A DNA stretch of 64,000 nucleotides, taken from the NCBI GenBank assembly GCA_963920635.1, contig OY987299.1, forward strand, positions 117,305,373 through 117,369,372, in the 5' to 3' direction. Below, piece after piece: positions 22,839 through 34,100 of this stretch. Origin of the DNA: Pseudeuparius sepicola (Eukaryota > Arthropoda > Insecta > Coleoptera > Anthribidae). Position 1 is the first letter of the stretch. The number at the start of each line of letters is the position of its first letter. A program made the position numbers and the translations under genes. Under the pieces are notes generated by a model that did no database searches, had not been told where the DNA came from, and saw only the letters and a program-made list of their open reading frames with translations.

Positions 22839-24029
22839 TATATTTTTTTAATTTCTAGCTGCTATAGCTTTTAAAATAGTGCCATTAGTATCTATGAGTA
22901 TTTTAAAAACAGCCTTATTTTTTGCTAGTTTTTTCGAAACGACAAAAGAAACGAATTTGCAATTTGGTATGGATGTCATGGAATGCAATAAAACGGAGGC
23001 ACTAGAGTTATCATTCTTCCATGCACCAGTGGTATGAGAGAAAGTAAGTTGCACCCCCTATCCCTTTTCCTTGATATTCTCTCTTCCATTCTGTGTCAAA
23101 AAAGTTTCTTGCAAATGTGTGCTGAGATTTTGTGTAAAACAGGAAAACCAGTAGGTTCTTTTGAAATAAATTACAATGTATCAGATTTAATTTGTTTTAA
23201 AGTTTGAAAGTTTTTTGTGGGCGGTTTCAAAAATTCTTCTGACTGTCTAAGTCTCCTTTATTCAAGTCGTATAAGATCATTGAGTTCCTTTACTCAATGA
23301 TAAGATGTAGCCCCAATTCCTGTTTAAGCTCATATGCTCATTGGTTTCACTTAGCCCTAACTTCTCTAACCTCCTAAATCTTTGTTAATTGAATCTCTGC
23401 CTCTCACATCTCCCAGCCAATGACACCTCGATCTCCCCCATTTCATTTATCGCAGGAGTAGCTTCCCGCTCCTGAGCTCAGGAGCAGGGGGCTCCCAAAA
23501 ATCACACGTTGATTAAGACGGATGACCCGCTCACGCCTCTTTAACCAGATTGACATGCTGAAATAATTAATTCCACTACAAGATTCGGTATACCTATTAA
23601 AAATATGCAAATGTTTTCGGTAATTTCGCAAATTTCAGATTTTAAAATTGTTACCCCCTTACTGGGCATTACCAAGTCCAAGAGAATTACACAGGGTGAT
23701 GATGTTCACCATTTCCAATTATTCTAACAAAAATCTATAGGTCTATAGAAACATGTTGCATCAATCATAAAACCGAAATCATTGCAAAATAAAAGCAACG
23801 ACGAAATTTCTATGGTGAGTGACACGTCACTGCCTTTCACTACCCCCTGAATACAGCCGCTATCATCAGTAGTTTTACGGCGCTTATTATGAAAACACGG
23901 AAATATTGTTTAATTTATGACGTTTACACGGAAACTTATTTTTTATGAAAATCCAGAGAAAAAGTTTGTATATGACACCGTACTAAAATACTATACGTTC
24001 ACATTCATATAAGTGCTTCTTGTTCACTT
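22839..24029. other. Intergenic; short palindrome and dispersed fragment
   Basis: No gene supported. It holds CATTGAGTTCCTTTACTCAATG at 23278-23299, one of three related short palindromes in the window. At about 23815-23890, GTGAGTGACACGTCACTGCC followed by ACGGCGC recurs near 50770-50850, so it is part of a dispersed repeat. Confidence 0.5.
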
Positions 24030-24660
24030 TTTGGGGTCAGAAAATAATGTTAGTTAAAACAATACAATTTTCTTGAAATCGAAAGTGAAGTGTCTCAAAA
24101 TCGCCATTAAAAGCTCAGAAGTCGGCACTGAAGTAGCCCATTATTGTACAATTTTTTAAATAAGTATATAGGCCTTGACGTCAGACGGGGAGCCATCGCC
24201 CGTCAAAAGTGACTACTCAAAACCCGGGCAATAAAGACCCATTTAACTTTTCGTACACATTGCGAAATTATTACCTATAGCAGCGCAATCTTTTAGTATA
24301 AATATTTTAGAAGGTTTGAATATCAATCTATTTTTCATGGAGGCTGCACAACGGGCAGCAGTTTGGAGTATCTGTTGGGAAGCGCCGTGCCTCGTCATAC
24401 TTGACGATAGAGCGATCGTCAAAGTCAAGCAACGCCGTGCGCAGTCGGTTCATATGAACGGGTAATCCCTTATGATTATTTTTTCGCCTAATAAAACATG
24501 TTTTTCCGATTTCAAAAAATATATAATAATGTAGGTACCTCGGCACTGAAGTTCTTTTTATGACTCATGTGGTTTATTTGCCTCGGCCAGAGGCCTTGGC
24601 AACTAAATTCCACTTGACTCATAAAAAGTTGAAGTTCAATGCCTTGGTACATAAATAACT
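24030..24660. repeat. Dispersed repeat A, copy 1
   Basis: Runs from about TTCTTGAAATCGAAAGTGAA to CCTTGGTACATAAATAACTA. The same order of blocks (AAAGCTCAGAA, GAGCCATCGCCCGTCAAAA, GGAGGCTGCACAA, GTTGGGAAGCGCC) occurs at 27.5/29.4 kb and 43.97 kb. The last ~130 bp folds as a hairpin: GGCACTGAAGTTCTTTTTAT pairs with ATAAAAAGTTGAAGTTCAAT, with tip CCTCGGCCAGAGG. No transposase frame; class unknown. Confidence 0.8.
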
Positions 24661-24754
24661 AATTTGTATCAAAAACATATAAACGGCACCTTGGTTATCT
24701 AGCTATTTTAATTTGTTTTCCCCCTTTTCCCTAAGAATACTTCTTGTGATCTGG

Positions 24755-24965
24755 AGCCGATGTGGCCAAATTAAGACTCCCAGGACTCGTATTTACGTCG
24801 GCGGCTGCCCTCCGCAGCAAGACCCGAATTAAATCATCTTTACTGCGTAATTCGCGCGAGAATGATTGAAACGTCTCATAATTTATCCTAATTAACAGAG
24901 ATTACATCGGTTTTGGGCCCCCGTGCAGGCTCAGATGGGAATTATTAGGGGGATGGCATTCCGTA
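24755..24965. promoter_or_regulatory. Repeat-free island with homeodomain-like words
   Basis: CpG-containing sequence with ATTTACGTCGGCGGC, GCGTAATTCGCGCG, CCTAATTAACAG and TTTGGGCCCCCGTG. It has no element ends. Similar in texture to the islands at 8.2, 11.6 and 17.5 kb. Function inferred only. Confidence 0.3.
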
Positions 24966-25330
24966 AACGCCTACGCCTCCCGAAGATATTTATATATAAA
25001 TACCCCAGTAAAAGGTTCAAACGAAAACCTAAAACAAACAACAAAGTAAGTAGCAAAGTTGTTGATACCACCAATCTTGATCGATGAATCACAATGGTAG
25101 ACAATATTTTCGACCATTGTGACGCAGGGATCAAGATTCGTGGAATAATAAAATAATATGAATGTATTTTGTTCCAAGATACAAAAAGGCACATAATATG
25201 TAATATAATAATTAAATTATCAAAAACAAATAAAAAATTATTGACTAACACAACCTAAGGCGTATCGCGAACAAGTAAACCTAAAAAAAAACATGTCACT
25301 GGGTAGGTAGGTACCAGGTGATCACATATA

Positions 25331-27110
25331 CACTGTGTTCCGGATAAGAATGAACAGCATGGGGTTAAATGGGGAAACAGTTGCGCAATTTTGAGGTCAA
25401 TAAAATGGCACAGATTTCTAATATCTTTTTTCGTTTTTGAGTTATTTTGAAAAAAGTAAAATTTTGCGTTTTCGATTTTATTTTTTTCTGAAGTTGTTAT
25501 CACAGATAGAAAAAAAAGAAAAACACTTTCTTGTGGCACTTTTTAACGGGCTTTAAGATGGCGTTTTTAGATTTGTTCTACAACGTTTCGTTTTTGAGAA
25601 ACCATCTTCAACTTTATTTTTTTAAATACGGACCTGGATATTTTTTTCGCAGATTTTGAAAGCACATTTCATTGCAAATACCATGATGTACCTATAACAC
25701 GAAATATTTTTAAAATGTTTTGAGACAATTATACTGAAAATTCTTTTTTTTTTTTTCATTCATTTTTTTCTATTGCGGCCCTGTATTTAATAATAAGAAG
25801 TCTAAATATTAATCAGTATTGTCAACAATTCAACTTACAACGTATGTTTCAATTGGAGAACTAAAAAAAGGGCGGCAAAGACTAATGACAGTCACATACG
25901 ATAATAAAAAATAAATAAAAATCCTCCACCTATAGTAAAATCGAGCAACTCTTACGCCTGGCGTAAACAAGAGCACGTGACTTCAAATATTCGCCAGGGC
26001 CGCACTGAGGTACGACCTTTATTTAATTTTAACTTTACAATGGTTTACATCAAAATATTTGGGAAAATAAGTATTGGCTTAATTAAAATGGTTCAAAACA
26101 TCGATAAAATTATTTGTGGCAGTGTCTAAATAGCTGAAAACAACAAGGTAAAACCGCGTAACTACACTTTTGCGATCGAGTACGTCCCTGGTGCCGACTC
26201 GGGTGAAATTTTGTATCCTACCGACCAATCGCGGATCGTCATTGAACACGTGGTTTTATTTACGCCAGGCGTACGGATTGCTCGATTTTAGTATAGAAGG
26301 CTTTGAAACAACGAAACCAACCCCTTGTCATTTGTCATAACTCCCACTGTATCATTTAGTTAACAATTAGTATCATTAGAAATGGAGGGTGCTTTTTCAA
26401 ATGACGGTAAATTTAACATGTCGGCATGTTATATCTTAGTTATTGGTTTCGTTGGCTTCTCATAATTAGAAAAACCGAAGAATTTACTCCAAAAAAAACA
26501 CAATGCGACACTGTTTGCTGTACAAGCACAGAGGAAAACACTTACCAGACAGGGCCGTATTTAAAAATATTAAGCTTTCGAAGTAAAAATAAACTGTAAG
26601 TTAAATTGTTGTCAATACTGATTAATATTTAGACTTCTTATTATTAAATACAGGACCGTAAAAAAATGAATGGAAAAAAGGAATTTTCAGTATAATTGTC
26701 TCAAAACATTTTAAAAATATTTCGGATCATACATCATGGTATTTGCAACGAAAAGTGCATTCAAAATCTGAAAACAAAAATCCAGGTCCGTATTTAAAAA
26801 AATAAAGTTGAAGATGGTTTCTCAAAAACGAAACGTTGTCGAACAAATCTAAAAACGCCATCTTAAAGCCCGTTAAAAAGTGCCATAAAAAAAGTGTTTT
26901 TTTTTCTATCTGTGATAACAACTTCAGAAAAAAAATCGAAAACGTAAAATTTTACTTTTTCCAAATAACTCAAAAACGAAAAAAGATATTAGAAATCTGT
27001 GCCATTTTATTGACCTCAAAATTGCGCAACTGTTTCCCCATTTCACCGTTGCTCTATCTCTCACCGTTTGCAATATCCCCATGCTGTTCATTCTTATCCG
27101 GGACACAGTG
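25331..27110. mobile_element. 1.8-kb palindrome with a MITE in its centre
   Basis: CACTGTGTTCCGGATAAGAA at the left is mirrored by TTCTTATCCGGGACACAGTG at the right, next to TA. Mirrored arms of about 500 bp follow (for example CAGTTGCGCAATTTTGAGGT). The interior contains a second inverted pair (AATACTGATTAATATTTAG near 26620 and its inverse near 25805) and, at 25933-26294, an unrelated TIR element. Confidence 0.85.
25933..26294. mobile_element. MITE with AAAATCGAGCAA ends, copy 1
   Basis: AGTAAAATCGAGCAACTCTT ... ACGCCTGGCGTAAACAAGAG at the left, and ACGCCAGGCG, TTGCTCGATTTTAGT at the right. A clear relative sits at 51691-52014. The interior shares GCGATCGAGTACGTCCCTG with that copy, inverted in orientation. 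Probably a TA-targeting MITE. Confidence 0.75.
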
Positions 27111-27519
27111 TATTTTTACACCCCGCCCTTTTTCTATATTTTTTAGGTTAGGGAAAAAGTTTCCGATAAAAGTTTTAGAAGCCGAAGCAAGCTTTTTTAA
27201 ATGTCTATTTAGTTTTATACAGGGTGTTCAGAAAAGCGGTGTCAAACCAGTAGCCTCTAGGCGAGGGGGGTTCCGACTCCTTCCCCGGGGAAAAATTTCA
27301 AAATGAAAATGCAAAATGGTAGGTTTTCAACTTTTTGAGCCGTTATTGACTTCTTCAAAGTAACTTTTTGGGTCTAATCTAACTAAAAAATATAATTTTT
27401 CGTAGTCAGTTTTCGCACTCTTTGTACCTGCACATTTTGCCACCGTCCTGCTACGGCATTGTATTTATGTTGGATAAAATCAAAATAGGTATGTATGTAG
27501 ACCCTTACAAATATTTTTA

Positions 27520-27870
27520 AAAAAACTTTTCTTAAAATCGGCAGTGAAGTGTCTCAAAACCGTCATTAAAAGCTCAGAAATCGGCACTGATAAGTAGTCG
27601 ATTATTGTACGATTTTTTCCTTGACGAGTAAACATCAAACGTCAGACGCGGAGCCATCGCCCGTCAAAAGTGACCAAATATTCAAAACCCGGCCAATAAA
27701 GACCCATTTAACTTTTCGTACACATTGCGATCAGTAGCGCAATGTTTCAGTACCTATAAATATTTTAGTAGGTTTGAATATCAATCTATTTTTTATGTAG
27801 GCTGCACAATAGGCAGCAGTTTGGAGTTTCTGTTGGGAAGCGCCGTGCCTCGTCTTACTTGACATATGTA
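27520..27870. repeat. Dispersed repeat A, copy 2, left part
   Basis: Matches repeat A from GTGAAGTGTCTCAAAA to GTGCCTCGTCTTACTTGAC, where it is cut by the element at 27871-29442. The rest resumes at 29443. Confidence 0.8.
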
Positions 27871-29442
27871 TAGGTTTACCAGACGTCCGGATTAATCCGG
27901 ACATGTACGGGTTTTTACTACATCCGGAACGGTCCGGGTGAGTCCGGGCGGATTTTTCATAAACGTCCGGATTTTAAATTATGCGTGGTTATAAACAACA
28001 AATAATGCAAAATAATAAACTTTTTCAGTTACTAAAAGCAGCCATGTTTAGAGAATTTTTTTACTTATTGCTGCCCAGTGGACCAAAGAAAGAGACTGCT
28101 TTTATCTTCTGTGAAAGGAATACTTATGACTATTTATAATTTAAAAAATATGAGCTGTTCAAAGTTTTACGATTTTGTGCTTATGCCAGAAAATTAAACT
28201 TTTTTAAATAAAATACAAAACAGCGAAAAGTACCTGTAAAGTGTGCGTGTTGTAACTTGTTTTACTTTGTTGAATATTTTTTTTGCCCTTGGTCCTTGCT
28301 TTATTAGTAAAAAGAAAATGGTAACCAGCATCAGTCAATCAGTCGATAATGGGAAAATTGTTACTTTGTCAAAAAAATATAAAAAAAAAATAAAAAATTA
28401 AAAAAAACACGCGTGCAGCACAGTACACTTGTTATACACTTTTACCGAAATATACACAACAGTGCACGCAGTCGGTTGTATAGCGTCTATTCCCGCACTG
28501 TAACGGAACTCGTCGTTCTACGCATGCGTGTAACATCGCTATTACTTTGTGTGCGTTTCTTTCGTTTTCGTTCTACCCATTGAGGTAGTATGGGGGGGAG
28601 GCGCCATAACATTACTTTGTCGCATATAGCAAACGGGTTCAGGGGGTGTGGCTAAGTGGGTTATCAATATGGCTGACACGCCAGGGTCGGATTAAACAGT
28701 ATTCCTAGTAAAATTATATAAAATGTAAAAAAACGAAAACTAACAACGACGAAATCAAAAGCTGGGTTTAGTCAGTAAGTCAGTCAGTCAAATACATACC
28801 TAGAGTAGTTATAAAGGTAATATTTTTCTTTTCATAAAGTACCAAGGTGGATATTATAAATTATATTGAGACGGCTCTGTCTATTGTTTACATTACCTGT
28901 GAAATGTAATTTCTGTGAATTTATTTTTGTCCTCGTTAGAATTGCTACTGCAGCAACGTACAGAACATGACATATTTATTTCCAGAGGTGAATAGCTCGC
29001 AATAACAAGGAAAACTGCACTTTTAGACACTTTTAGCACCGAGTCAACAAATTGACGTTGTTCGGGTAATCTATGACGTAGGTGAACCCGTTTTGGGTCA
29101 CGTGACAGCTTCTCCCCACCATACTACCTCAATGGTTCTACCCCACTCCTTCAAATCGAGGAAGCTACGCTTGAATGAATATATTCGCTCTCTCTCTCTG
29201 TCTCTCTCTATCTTTCATATATGTCATATGCTTTATCTCTCTTGCGGGACGAAAATTTTATAAAACGTATCATGACGCGGCCTTGAAAAATAACTCTCAT
29301 GAAACCAAAGAAGTATTCACTTCAAAAATTTAATTTATTTTTATTAACTCAAAAAATACAAAGACAATTGTGACGTCCGGATTTTGTCCGGATTTTCTCA
29401 AAGGCTTGTCCTGGGTAGACAAGTTTTCACCTGGCAACCGTA
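27871..29442. mobile_element. Element inserted into repeat A, hAT-like by target duplication
   Basis: Starts TAGGTTTACCAGACGTCCGG and ends TTTTCACCTGGCAACCGTA, a weak inverted pair. Near both ends are TCCGGATT/GTCCGGATTTT words in several copies. The flanks CATATGTA (27863-27870) and CGTAGGTA (29443-29450) match at 6 of 8 bases, and repeat A reads through cleanly once the element is removed. No transposase was found. It contains a second insertion at 28578-29134. Confidence 0.65.
28578..29134. mobile_element. TIR element with perfect 8-bp target duplication
   Basis: Starts CATTGAGGTAGTATGG and ends CCATACTACCTCAATG. It is flanked on both sides by GTTCTACC (28570-28577 and 29135-29142), a perfect 8-bp duplication, as left by hAT or P-type elements. 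No coding capacity. It lies inside the 27871-29442 element and is therefore younger than it. Confidence 0.9.
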
Positions 29443-29700
29443 CGTAGGTAGAGAGATCGTCAAAGACAAGCAACGCCGCGCGCAGTTGGTTCATGGACGG
29501 GTGATCCCTTATAATTATTGTTTTGCCTAATAAAACATTTCCGATTTCAAAAAAATATATAATATGTCCCTCGGCACTGATGTTCTTTTTATGGCTCATG
29601 GTTTATTTGCCTCGGCCAGAGGCCTCGGAAACTAAATTCCACACGAGTCATAAAAAGTTGAACTTCAGTGCCTTGGTACATAAATACCTAACTATTATTT
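29443..29700. repeat. Dispersed repeat A, copy 2, right part
   Basis: Continues repeat A after the insertion: GATCGTCAAAGACAAGCAACG through the terminal hairpin (CGGCACTGATGTTCTTTTTA pairing with TAAAAAGTTGAACTTCAGTG, tip CCTCGGCCAGAGG). Confidence 0.8.
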
Positions 29701-30871
29701 ACATAATATAATGAACTCAGAATTTTCTGTTTTATACTAAAAATTATTATAAACTTTCATTTTGTTACGTGAAAAATATTGAGATTGAGCCTTAGATGCC
29801 TATACTATACAACCTTATAATTAACTTAACTTCGCCGCTGACTAGTAGGGAAAAAATATTAGATCACAGGATGCAACAAAATCGTATAGTTCATCTAATT
29901 TCAAAACCACCTACCTATCTTATACTTATTTAATTTCTTATTATGGCTACATTCTTATATCTTGAGTGAAGGAATCCTTTACTCAATGACTCAACGGTTT
30001 TGGTTTTTATTATATTACTTTGTGCTTTTTAGTCAGGAGGTATGTCTTACTTTATACATTTCTGATAACGCATCAATATTACTATAAGGCCTTTTTATGT
30101 GAATTTTAAGCTACCATCTTGGGACATCTGCCATATTGAAATTAGAATAACGTCACGTATTCTGCTCGACAAATATTTTCATGTGATACCCATGTCAAGG
30201 AGGTTGTGTAGAAATATGTAACCCGCTATCTTGTTACAACCGCCATATATGATTTCACCCATTTTATCGTTTTCAACTGTTCTCTCTTTCATTGGGTACC
30301 CATATCAAAGAGGTTGTGAAGAAATAGGTAATCCGCCATCTTGGAGCACAAACTACAATATTGAGTACTTATACTAATAGGTGTGTTCACTAATTTCTAA
30401 TTACAGTAACCAAAATCTTTAATAAGTCTAGGAAGAAAAAATAATAATAGGAACAACATCCCTATAGGGCCTGTAATAAAATCACTTGAAGTTAAAGTAT
30501 AATCAGAGAACAAGTGTTCTCTGGTAGATATAATCCACTTTAGACATTTTGGTAAAATTAAAATATTTCTAAGCTCTTACAGTACTTCTAGAGAACTCTA
30601 TTATGTAAGTGCTCAAGCTTTCAGGAAGACAAATTCTGAACTCGTTCTGCATGCTGAGCCAGAGAAGATATTGTTTGCGCTACGTTCTCATAGAGGGCGA
30701 CTTAGGTTCCATATAGAGAAAATCGATGTATTTCTTATAAACTTTAATATAATACTTATCAATAACTTACACGGACAATGCAACGTAGGTACATTACACA
30801 TATTTATATAATAAATATTTTTTTCAGTCAACAAAAAAAGAACAAAACATTCTAACACAGCATAGGTGCAA
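29701..30871. other. 3' flank of the C2 gene; degenerate repeated module
   Basis: At about 30100-30360 a degenerate module with CATCTTGG / GGTTGTGTAGAAATA...TAACCCGC is present two to three times. A CTTGAGTGAAGGAATCCTTTACTCAATG-type palindrome lies at 29961-29988. On the minus strand ATTAAA (30748-30743), about 125 nt after the C2 gene stop, is a possible weak poly(A) signal. No other gene seen. Confidence 0.5.
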
Positions 30872-31170
30872 TCAATCGAGAGAAACCATCTTGGTGATTG
30901 GCGTGAGAGGATTCGCGACGATCTCCTTCCAGAAGCTGCTGTTGCTGTCGATTTCAATTTTCCCAAGTAGAAATTTCTTGCCCAAAAAGTTTTTGCAAAG
31001 CAGCCGAACAGTGATTTTTACATGGGAGAGATTGTAGTTGTTTACCCTCGCTCGCAACGTCGCCGTATTCTGTTCCATTTTCAAACTTATGGTGGGGTCG
31101 AATTTGTCGCTCTTCTTCTTTTGAATGAGGTCTTCGCTCTCGAACGCTGTTATTTTAATGTACAGCTGCC
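30872..31170 (-). CDS. C2 gene terminal coding exon 5
   Basis: Residues 264-362 and TGA. Starts after CTGTTTTCAG and completes a Gly codon. Encodes most of C2B: GQLYIKITAF, the KFDPTISLKM strand, LGKIEIDS and the terminal FWKEIVANPLTPI. Confidence 0.85.
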
Positions 31171-34100
31171 CTGAAAACAGAATACGATCTGTTAGAATTA
31201 TACCCCCTGGATCTCAGGAACCGTAAGAGATACGAAAAAAACTTGAATACAAAAGTTGTAAAGTTGGCAGTGGACGTAACCTTTCTGTTATTTTCACATA
31301 TACAGGGCGATTCGTATTTGCGGGACAAAAATAAAATATTTAGATTTTGACAATAATTGCATTAATCCTTTGGAATATTTGCATTCTTCATGAAATTTTC
31401 TACAGAACCGTTTTTTTGTTTTATATTTTGGATGCAGAGTTGCCAAGATATCGAATTTTTCTTGGAGGTTATGAAAACTGAATGCTGTATCTTTATTTTA
31501 ATAGATATCAAAGATATACTTTAGCCGAAGTATGACAGCACAACCGTGTGTGGTGTGGTATGTCGAAATTGGTTTTTGCTTATACAGTGTGTTCATAACA
31601 GGCTCTCAAAATCAGATAATTTCAAACAGCAATAACTTTTTTTCAATCGGAATGACCCATAATTCTATAGTTTGTTGGATACCGGCGTCCAAGCCCCATA
31701 TTTTATGTAAATAACATTCTATACCAAAAACTACCTGTATATGCAAAAACCAATTACGACATAGCACACCACACACAGTTGTGCTGTCATACTTCGGCTA
31801 AAATATATCTTTGATATCTATTAAAATAAAGATACAGCATTCCGTTTCCATAACCTCCACGATGTCCCTAAATTCCAAGGAATATTCGATATCTTGGCAA
31901 CGCTGCATCCAAAATACTAAACAAAAAAACGGTTCTGTAGAAAATTTCATGGAAAATGCAAATATTCCATATATTAATGCAATTGTCAAAATCTAAATAT
32001 TTTATTTTTGTCCTGCAAATACGAATCGCCCTGTATATGTGAAAATAAAAGATAGGTTACGTCCACTGCCAACCTTACAACTTTTGTATTCAAGTTTTTT
32101 CGTATCTCTTAAGGTTCCTGAGATCCAGGGGGTAGGACAAACTATTTGGGACACGCTGTACCTTATTAATGCTTATTTGTTGGAAATATTCATCTAAACC
32201 TAAGTGACTACTCTGGGTATATTTTTTATCTTTCACACTCGCACTGTACCTAGAAGCAGAACCTGCACAAAAGAAGTAAATACCAAATTGAAGTTTTTAT
32301 AATGGAACCAAATTGCACCACTCCTCGTAAAACAAAATAATTACATGCCAAACTCGTGTTTGATAAATAAATAAATAAATTATATTTTTTTATATTTAAT
32401 TTCAAAATATTATGGTAAATTTGTTTAACTTGAATTTGTTTGTGTAGATACCCATATAATTATCACTTTATTTTTGTGTAAGTTGTGGCTTTTATTCTTC
32501 TGAATCATCGCAATCTCATATCAGGTAAAACAAATAAGTAAAGCAAAAATGAGAAAAAATAGACATAATAAACTTAAAGTAGGTAGGTACTTTGCGTGTG
32601 GTACTGATTATATTTTTTATAATGCTTAAAATGATATAAAACTTTAAGCTTTATTAAGCCATATTTTAAGCGGATGTCAAGACATCAAGATAAAATGGAC
32701 GTTCCATACAATATCAAAATAGTAATTTGCAAATACAGTGTGGTCACGCGAAAGGTAATACCCCACTCATTTCTTTTATTTTGCTAGTTATTAAAAACCC
32801 TTTGGAACCAGGAGCGCCGGCTCTGTGGGTGCTGGGGGGCTCCAGCACCCACGAGAGGAAAAAGCAGTGTATATACCTATGTCTGAAAACCCGCCAATAA
32901 TTTGTATTAAAAACAGGGCCCAGAACCGTATTGCCGGGTTGATAAACTGAGAAAAAAAGAGAGAAAATACAACATATTATGATTTTGGGATTTTGTAGTT
33001 TCCTATGCCACATTTAAACTATTTGTCTTTAATATTTCTACAAAATTTCACATATTTTCACTTTATTGGATGTACGATTAGAAACATTTTTAAAGGCGCC
33101 ATTTATATCAACAAACTTTACATTTTTTAAATTTGTAAACCCTCCCATCGACAAAATCTAGCTACCTGACATATTCTTCTCTATACAGGGTGTAACTAAT
33201 CTGATGGTCAAAAATGAAACCACGTATTCTTGGAGTCAAAATAAGGGCCCTTCTTCATATATTTTTTTCTCCTACGGGCCATAGTTTTTTTTACACAGAG
33301 CGTAGAAATTTAGAGAAAAATACACATATTTCTTAGTATCTCTAGAAGTATACGAGATATTTTCTTCAAACTTGGCGTGTCACATGAGCGGATGAGTTGT
33401 CAAATTTAAGGTTAATATGAAGCTTGTGAGGCCCCCAGTTGCGGAGATACAGGGTGGTATTAAAATTAATTAGTTCAGAAAAATATGAATACCCTGTATA
33501 ATCGCATTTTTTAAATTTGTTTTGAATGGTAAATTCAATGGTTAACAAAAAGTATCTCTTAGTATTTTTTCATATTCTCAGCCGTTTTTTAATTATTTTC
33601 AAAGAACGGCAATGCTGCAATAAAAAAGTCATTTTAAGAATAAATCTAACAATCTGTGGATGTCAATTAAACTTGGCATTATTTGAATCATTTGGCTGCC
33701 AACTTTGCACCTTAGTATCAATATTTTGAAAAATTATATTTTCATTCGAAGAATTGACTGATATGCACTTTTGCTATGGACTTGCGAATGGCAATAATAA
33801 ACATGCGGAAACGCATAGTTGCGTGTATTGAAAGAGACGGAGGTCATTTCGAACATTTAATAATTTAATTTTCTAATAGCAATACGTTTCTTCTATTATT
33901 GTTTTTGCTTTTGTATTTTGTTAAATAAAGTTTAATTGACATCCACAGATTGCTAGATTTATTCTTAAAGTGACTATTGTTCATTGCAGCGTTGCCGTTC
34001 TTTAAAAATAATTAAGAAACGGCTGCGAATATGAAAAAATACTAAGAGATACTTTTTGTTAACCATTCTATTCAACACTCAAAACAAATTTAAAAAATGC

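Noticed and set aside
26836..27306. 156-codon plus-strand frame
   Set aside because: It runs through the right arm of a palindromic element and into flanking DNA. It has low-complexity composition and no homology pattern.
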